From the NCBI GenBank assembly GCA_964599875.1, contig CAZRHE010000025.1:1-17326 (forward strand): a stretch of DNA of 17,326 bases. The letters run 5' to 3'. The translations under genes and the position numbers were made by a program. Numbering within the stretch: position 1 is the first letter of the stretch; every line of letters starts with the position of its first letter. Below the pieces are notes generated by a model, which was not told the origin of the DNA, searched no databases, and saw nothing but the letters and a program-made list of their open reading frames with translations. The DNA is from RGIG4097 sp964599875. Lineage in GTDB: Bacteria > Bacillota > Clostridia > Christensenellales > CAG-917. Shown here piece after piece: positions 13,782 through 17,326 of this stretch.

Positions 13782-14473
13782 TTCTTTCCTTGTTTCAGTC
13801 TATCCACGAGTGCGGATACGCTGTATTCGTCGAGGTCGATAACCCCTCTCGTCGAAATATCGTCGAGGACGTGTGCGTCGCTGTCTATCACGACTAAACG
13901 ACTTTCCGCCCAACTCTCCAAGTCCGCTCTATCGCATTTCGAGGATAATTCCACCGTCGGATAGCGTTTCGGAATGGAGCCTAAAATCGCTAACATTCCG
14001 TTTCCGTCCCTGTCTATATGCGCGGGGATTGCGACGCCTCCGTGCTTTTCAACGATATCGGGGATTACGTCCGCGGAAATCTTCGCACTGTCGAGGAGCA
14101 TTTTTTCCTCTTTCCCCACGACGATATCGTCCTCGTCCATAATCAACTGTTCACCGAATATATCCTCTCTATTCTTTCTGTCCGAAAAAGGTATCTCGTC
14201 CGCAAAGGCTTTCAAGTCTTCGAAAGTCTTGAACAGACAAAGGATATGTATGTCTTCGTTCGATTGCACTTCGATTGCGGGCACGACTTTCACGCCGAAT
14301 TCTTCCCCCGCTCTCATCGCGACTTCCACGTTCAAAATGGAATTATGGTCGGATATCGCGACGAAATCCAGTCCCAATATCTTCGCGGTGCCTACGACGG
14401 TCACGGGCGTCATCGAATTTTCCGCACAGGGTGACAGCGCGGAGTGTATATGCAGGTCGTAAGAAAACTTCAT
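13778..14473 (-). CDS. PHP-domain metallophosphoesterase
   Basis: This 231-residue protein has the PHP (polymerase and histidinol phosphatase) fold, a trinuclear-metal phosphoesterase. Metal ligands are in place: DLHIHS with H8 and H10, SDHN with D42 and H43, E68 in VVPAIEVQ, H76, H152 in PAHIDR, and D199 and H201 in DSDAH. An insert at about 95-130 is rich in acidic residues. The active site looks complete, so it is probably an active phosphatase or phosphodiesterase on a small molecule, nucleotide or protein phosphate; the substrate is unknown. It overlaps the upstream DRTGG gene and the downstream ATPase gene by four bases each. As I recall, PHP genes occur in hydrogenase clusters of other anaerobes. 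Confidence 0.88.
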   Translation of the reverse strand: MKFSYDLHIHSALSPCAENSMTPVTVVGTAKILGLDFVAISDHNSILNVEVAMRAGEEFGVKVVPAIEVQSNEDIHILCLFKTFEDLKAFADEIPFSDRKNREDIFGEQLIMDEDDIVVGKEEKMLLDSAKISADVIPDIVEKHGGVAIPAHIDRDGNGMLAILGSIPKRYPTVELSSKCDRADLESWAESRLVVIDSDAHVLDDISTRGVIDLDEYSVSALVDRLKQGKK

Positions 14474-14799
14474 TTGAGTTTCCCTTGTATCTTTCCGACC
14501 GCCGTATACGCGTCGAGGTCGGTAACGAAAAGGTTAACGCCCTGCGATTTCACCTTTTCCACGAGTTGTTCGTCGGGTTTTACGCCTTCGCAAAGGACGA
14601 CCATGCCGACGTCGGCAAGCGTTGCCACCGCACAAACGTTGACGTTCGACATAACCGTGAACCAAACGCTATTAGACGGGGCTTTGCACATGACGAAACT
14701 CAAAAAATCACCGCAATAACCCGTGGTTATTTCCCTATTGCCGTCGGGGACGTTTATCCCCTCCGCGCCTATGAGTTTTGCAACTTCTAATGCGGTCAT
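14470..14799 (-). CDS. DRTGG-domain-like protein (second copy, divergent)
   Basis: This 109-residue protein consists of a single DRTGG-like domain, the alpha/beta module found in some phosphotransacetylases, CBS proteins and HPr-kinase-like proteins; its ligand is uncertain. Characteristic pieces are GDFLSFVM (30-37), VWFTVMSNVNVCAVATLADVG (about 45-65) and the CEGVKPDE loop. It is clearly different in sequence from the DRTGG protein at 16508-16846 but has the same length and fold pattern. The start overlaps the HydS-like gene's stop by four bases and has AGAGGA inside the end of that gene. Its placement suggests it works with the HydS-like, PHP and ATPase proteins, perhaps as a ligand-binding adaptor. 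Confidence 0.75.
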   Translation of the reverse strand: MTALEVAKLIGAEGINVPDGNREITTGYCGDFLSFVMCKAPSNSVWFTVMSNVNVCAVATLADVGMVVLCEGVKPDEQLVEKVKSQGVNLFVTDLDAYTAVGKIQGKLK

Positions 14800-16079
14800 T
14801 TTTTATTTTCCTCTTCTTTTTTGCGATAGCAAACCGTGTCTTTCGGGATAACTCCGCCCACAAGGTCTTCCGCAAACGCTCTACAACTCGGCGCACCGCA
14901 CATTCCGCAATCGACGAGGGGCAAAGTTTCGAGAGTATTCTCGATTTCCATCATCTTGTTGAGCGCGGTCATTCTGTCGTTGTCAAGGACGAAAACGTCT
15001 TTGACCATGGGGTTGAATTCCCACGTGAAATAGTCTTTCGATTTGCCTATATCCGCAACGTTATTCATGTTTGCGGAGAGTTTTCTCGACAAATGATTCA
15101 GCCTACTTCTCGCGACGAAAGGATTTTCAACGTTCATAACGCCGCCGACGCAACCGCCAGTGCAAGCGTTAAGTTCGATAAATTCGATATCGTCAAGACT
15201 TCCGTCTTCGAGTGCTTCGAGTATCTTCACGCAATTTTCTATGCCGTCCGCGGCAATGGTTTTATCCCTGTAAATTGCGTTTGCCTCTCCCCTGCTTATT
15301 CCCCAATTAAGACCGATAGAACCCATTTTCGAGATAGGTTTCACTTCGGTTAGAGAATTCATCGCGGGCACGAGATGCATATATGCGTCCGACGTCGACA
15401 ACACTCTGTCTACGTACGGACGGATGACCCCTATGCCCATTTTGAGCGCGAAAACCTTCGCAGGACAAGGAGAGATGAAATACACACCGATATCCCCTTC
15501 GGGAATTCCTCTTGCAATCGCTTTTTCTCTTGCAAGTTTCGCCGCAACGTCTACGGGTGCAAGGACGGGCAAAAGATGCTCGGTCAAATTGTGATATTTC
15601 ATCATTATGAGTTCCACGATAGCGGGACAAGCGGTAGAAATAATAGGTTTTTTCACCTCGTTTCTGTCCATGACTATCTTCGTAACTCCGCTTATGTATT
15701 CCGCCGACAAGCCGACTTCCGCAACCTCGTCGAAACCCAGTGCAAGCAAACCGTTTAACACGGTATCCACCGTTTCGAGATTGTTGAATTGTCCGTACAG
15801 CGACGGCGGAGGAAGAACGATTTTATACTTAAAGTCGTTAAGGCTGTCCCAAGAATCGTGAGAAGGCAGTTTTGCGTGATGAGGACAAAGTCTGACGCAC
15901 TCTCCGCAACCTATACATCTCTCGTAAGATACGCTCGCCTTGCCGTCACGCACGCGTATTGCCTCCGTAGGGCAACGACGCATACAGGTAACGCAACCCT
16001 TACATTTGTCAGGGTCGAGCATAACCGTGTGCAACGCTTTTTCGTCAAGGACGCAACTTATCTTTCTTTCTTGTTCCAT
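14796..16079 (-). CDS. hydS: HydS-like putative sensory [FeFe] hydrogenase (group C/D type)
   Basis: This 427-residue protein has two N-terminal [4Fe-4S] motifs (C26, C29, C32, C36; C55, C58, C61, C65), then a hydrogenase H-cluster domain and a C-terminal Cys-rich FeS domain CGMCGAPSC (C391, C394, C399, with C417). The H-cluster loops are altered. L1 reads STACPAI with C151 as cubane ligand and Ala150 where the proton-relay Cys would be; L2 is SPCPAK (C205); L3 is NACTGGCVGG (C306, C310). All four cluster cysteines are kept. Loss of the relay Cys is the published hallmark of sensory HydS proteins such as that of Thermotoga maritima, where the gene lies near hydABC. The PAS and kinase parts seen in many group C proteins are absent; ATPase genes lie on both sides instead. 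Likely role: sensing H2 or redox state. It starts one base after the upstream ATPase gene. Confidence 0.88.
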   Translation of the reverse strand: MEQERKISCVLDEKALHTVMLDPDKCKGCVTCMRRCPTEAIRVRDGKASVSYERCIGCGECVRLCPHHAKLPSHDSWDSLNDFKYKIVLPPPSLYGQFNNLETVDTVLNGLLALGFDEVAEVGLSAEYISGVTKIVMDRNEVKKPIISTACPAIVELIMMKYHNLTEHLLPVLAPVDVAAKLAREKAIARGIPEGDIGVYFISPCPAKVFALKMGIGVIRPYVDRVLSTSDAYMHLVPAMNSLTEVKPISKMGSIGLNWGISRGEANAIYRDKTIAADGIENCVKILEALEDGSLDDIEFIELNACTGGCVGGVMNVENPFVARSRLNHLSRKLSANMNNVADIGKSKDYFTWEFNPMVKDVFVLDNDRMTALNKMMEIENTLETLPLVDCGMCGAPSCRAFAEDLVGGVIPKDTVCYRKKEEENKK

Positions 16080-16080
16080 A

Positions 16081-16506
16081 TCAGCCGAAATAAATCGTCA
16101 TTCTTATCGTCGTGCCTACGCCGACGGTGCTTTGGATATCGAATTCATCCGTATACTTTTTCATATTCGGAAGACCCATACCCGCACCGAAACCGAGTGA
16201 GCGCACGTCTTCGGGCGCGGTGGAATATCCGGGAGTCATCGCAAGTGCGATATCCGCGATACCTTTCCCCTTATCAGAGAGCACAATCGTGATTCTATCC
16301 ACGTAGATATCAACGATTGCAATCCCTCCGCCCGCGTGAATGACCATGTTGATTTCACCTTCGTACATCGCAATCGCAACTCGTCTTATATCGGCGGACG
16401 GCACGCCCAACTTCTTGAGAGTGCTTTTGACCGCCTCGGACGCGGACCCCGCAGATGCGAAATTGTTGCCCGCGACGAGATATTCCTGATGCACGAATTG
16501 ATTCAT
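16081..16506 (-). CDS. RsbW/anti-sigma-type ATPase (HATPase_c)
   Basis: This 141-residue protein has a GHKL ATPase fold of the anti-sigma factor (RsbW/SpoIIAB) type. The N-box is MYEGEINMVIHA (47-58, E49 and N53), the G1 box DKGKGI (78-83) and the G2 box GFGAGMGLPNMK (105-116). Length and layout fit serine-protein kinases that bind a sigma factor or an anti-anti-sigma partner. No sigma factor, STAS protein or PP2C phosphatase is visible in the window, so the partner is unknown. It begins one base after the DRTGG stop and ends one base before the HydS-like start, so it is co-translated with the presumed sensor. Confidence 0.87.
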   Translation of the reverse strand: MNQFVHQEYLVAGNNFASAGSASEAVKSTLKKLGVPSADIRRVAIAMYEGEINMVIHAGGGIAIVDIYVDRITIVLSDKGKGIADIALAMTPGYSTAPEDVRSLGFGAGMGLPNMKKYTDEFDIQSTVGVGTTIRMTIYFG

Positions 16507-16507
16507 C

Positions 16508-16846
16508 TTACGCTTTGATGCCCGCCGAGTACAAAATGCCCGAAGTTTCGAACATATTGAGGTCGGTGGTTATAACTACGATACCGTTTTGAGAGGCAAG
16601 GGAGATAAGTCCGTCGTCGGGGCGTTTGCCTCTGACGAGGATTATGCAACCTATGTCCACCATCATTGCGGTACGTACGGTTTGAGGATTAACGAGCCCG
16701 GTGACGAGTATGCCTTGATCGCGCACGAAAGCGAGCACGTCGCTCATCATGTCCGACGAAAACGCAGAAAATACTTCGTTTTCAACAGAGGCTTCGTTAC
16801 ACTCGATTTTACCGTTTATTAACTTTGCTATTTCGGATATTTTCAT
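16508..16846 (-). CDS. DRTGG-domain protein (first copy)
   Basis: This 112-residue protein is a stand-alone DRTGG domain. It shows the family's SSDMMSDVLAFV (30-41), TGLVNPQTVRTA (49-60), ILVRGKRPDD (69-78) and the MFETSGILYSAG ending. Ligand and reaction are unknown. The start ATG has GGAG a few bases upstream, just after a small hairpin (16858-16872). It lies 37 bases downstream of hydC, one of the larger gaps in the operon. Stand-alone DRTGG genes next to hydrogenase-type genes are known in other anaerobes, as I recall, but their role is not settled. Confidence 0.87.
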   Translation of the reverse strand: MKISEIAKLINGKIECNEASVENEVFSAFSSDMMSDVLAFVRDQGILVTGLVNPQTVRTAMMVDIGCIILVRGKRPDDGLISLASQNGIVVITTDLNMFETSGILYSAGIKA

Positions 16847-16857
16847 ATATTCTCCGC

Positions 16858-16872
16858 CACGGCAAAGCCGTG
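16858..16872. repeat. Small hairpin between hydC and the DRTGG gene
   Basis: CACGGC-AAA-GCCGTG is a perfect 6-bp stem with a 3-base loop, three bases upstream of the ribosome binding site of the DRTGG gene. It has no T-run, so it is not a normal terminator. It may affect mRNA processing or relative expression of hydC. Confidence 0.45.
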
Positions 16873-16883
16873 TAGTTTCGCAC

Positions 16884-17326
16884 TTACGCGCGGTATTTTT
16901 CTATGATTCCGTGGACTTGGTCGGTGGTAACCTTTCCGTATACGTCCTCTCCGACCAACATAACGGGTGCAAGGCCGCAGCAGCCTACGCAACGTGTCGC
17001 GGTGAGCGAAAATCTGCCGTCCGCAGAGGTTTGACCGTCTTTGAGTCCGAGTTCGGTTTCGAGTTTTGCAAACACGTCGCCGCTACCCTTAACGTAGCAA
17101 GCAGTGCCCAGACATACGCTGACCGCATGTTCGCCTTTCGGATTGAGAACGAATTGGCTGTAAAAAGTGGCGACGCCGAAAACTTCTTCAAGAGAAATTC
17201 CGAGTTCTTCCGCGACCATGGTTTGGACTTCGATGGGAAGATAGCCGTAGACGCCTTGCGCCGCTTGGAGTGCAGGCATAAGCGCACCGGGCATTTTTGC
17301 GATTTCTTTGAGTTCCGCTCTGAGTT
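16884..17326 (-). CDS. hydC: NuoE-like [2Fe-2S] subunit of the hydrogenase (HydC/HndA), cut by the window edge
   Basis: The frame is open to the right edge, reading LRAELKEIAKMPGALMPALQ into the known NuoE pattern. The ATG at 17294 is therefore internal and the N-terminal start lies outside the window. The thioredoxin-like [2Fe-2S] domain is complete. Counting from the Met at 17294, the ligands are C61 and C66 (VCLGTAC) and C102 with C106 (CVGCCGLAP). QGVYGYLP, FYSQF and the GKVTTDQV end are typical of the family. The protein carries electrons between the flavin subunit HydB and other partners of the multimeric hydrogenase. It is the most upstream operon gene seen, so the operon promoter is beyond the window. 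Confidence 0.93.
   Translation of the reverse strand, partial: LRAELKEIAKMPGALMPALQAAQGVYGYLPIEVQTMVAEELGISLEEVFGVATFYSQFVLNPKGEHAVSVCLGTACYVKGSGDVFAKLETELGLKDGQTSADGRFSLTATRCVGCCGLAPVMLVGEDVYGKVTTDQVHGIIEKYRA

Noticed and set aside
10279..13842. A very long plus-strand open frame (1187 codons) across the hydA, hydB, HndB-like and ATPase genes
   Set aside because: It is antisense to four well-supported genes with complete motifs. Its translation has no domain pattern. Strong codon bias of the real genes keeps stops out of this frame.
14796..16079. Calling the second hydrogenase a second catalytic HydA
   Set aside because: It lacks the long N-terminal [2Fe-2S]/His-cluster region, has Ala at the proton-relay position of L1 and a different C-terminal FeS domain, all pointing to the HydS-like sensory type.
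1..17326. CRISPR array, IS element, prophage or rRNA genes
   Set aside because: No regularly spaced repeats with unique spacers, no transposase or integrase motifs, and no rRNA-like sequence were seen on either strand.

Overview
The window looks like chromosomal DNA from a strictly anaerobic, low-to-mid GC Bacillota (Clostridia-like) bacterium, probably an uncultured or gut-type lineage. The basis is AGGAGG-type ribosome binding sites, clean sigma-A promoters (TTGxxx, 17 bp, TATAAT-like), tRNAs with encoded CCA, standard stop codons, a multimeric [FeFe] hydrogenase operon and surface proteins with a C-terminal glycine-zipper anchor. A species cannot be named from the sequence alone. No IS element, phage gene, CRISPR array or rRNA was seen.

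Layout. (1) 1-1960 carries small RNA genes and one enzyme: an imperfect inverted repeat, tRNA-Thr(CGT), a PAP2-family membrane phosphatase, a cluster of small hairpin repeats, tRNA-Glu(CTC), and a structured noncoding RNA with its own promoter and terminator, possibly 6S RNA. All are on the minus strand. (2) 1956-8287 holds two divergent surface-protein genes: an unrecognised 499-residue lipoprotein-like protein (minus) and a 1523-residue protein with two metallophosphoesterase domains (plus). They share a nearly identical C-terminal membrane anchor, the same acidic end and similar terminators. (3) 8389-9195 is a DUF975-type membrane protein that appears to be transcribed leaderless. (4) 9283-17326 is one tightly packed minus-strand operon running in from beyond the right edge.

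The operon encodes the subunits of an NAD(P)-linked, probably electron-bifurcating [FeFe] hydrogenase: HydC/NuoE-like, a HndB-like [2Fe-2S] protein, HydB/NuoF-like and catalytic HydA. Between HydC and the HndB-like gene lie six genes that look like signalling parts: DRTGG, an RsbW-type ATPase, a HydS-like (putative H2/redox sensor) hydrogenase, a second DRTGG protein, a PHP phosphoesterase and a second histidine-kinase-type ATPase. Most junctions are 4-nt ATGA overlaps or 1-nt gaps, so the sensory and catalytic parts are probably made together. The HydS-like protein has the L1 loop expected of a poor catalyst or sensor (Ala at the proton-relay Cys position), while HydA has the complementary change (TSCSP). 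How the ATPases, DRTGG proteins and PHP enzyme pass a signal on, and to what, is the open question. No classical response regulator is in view.
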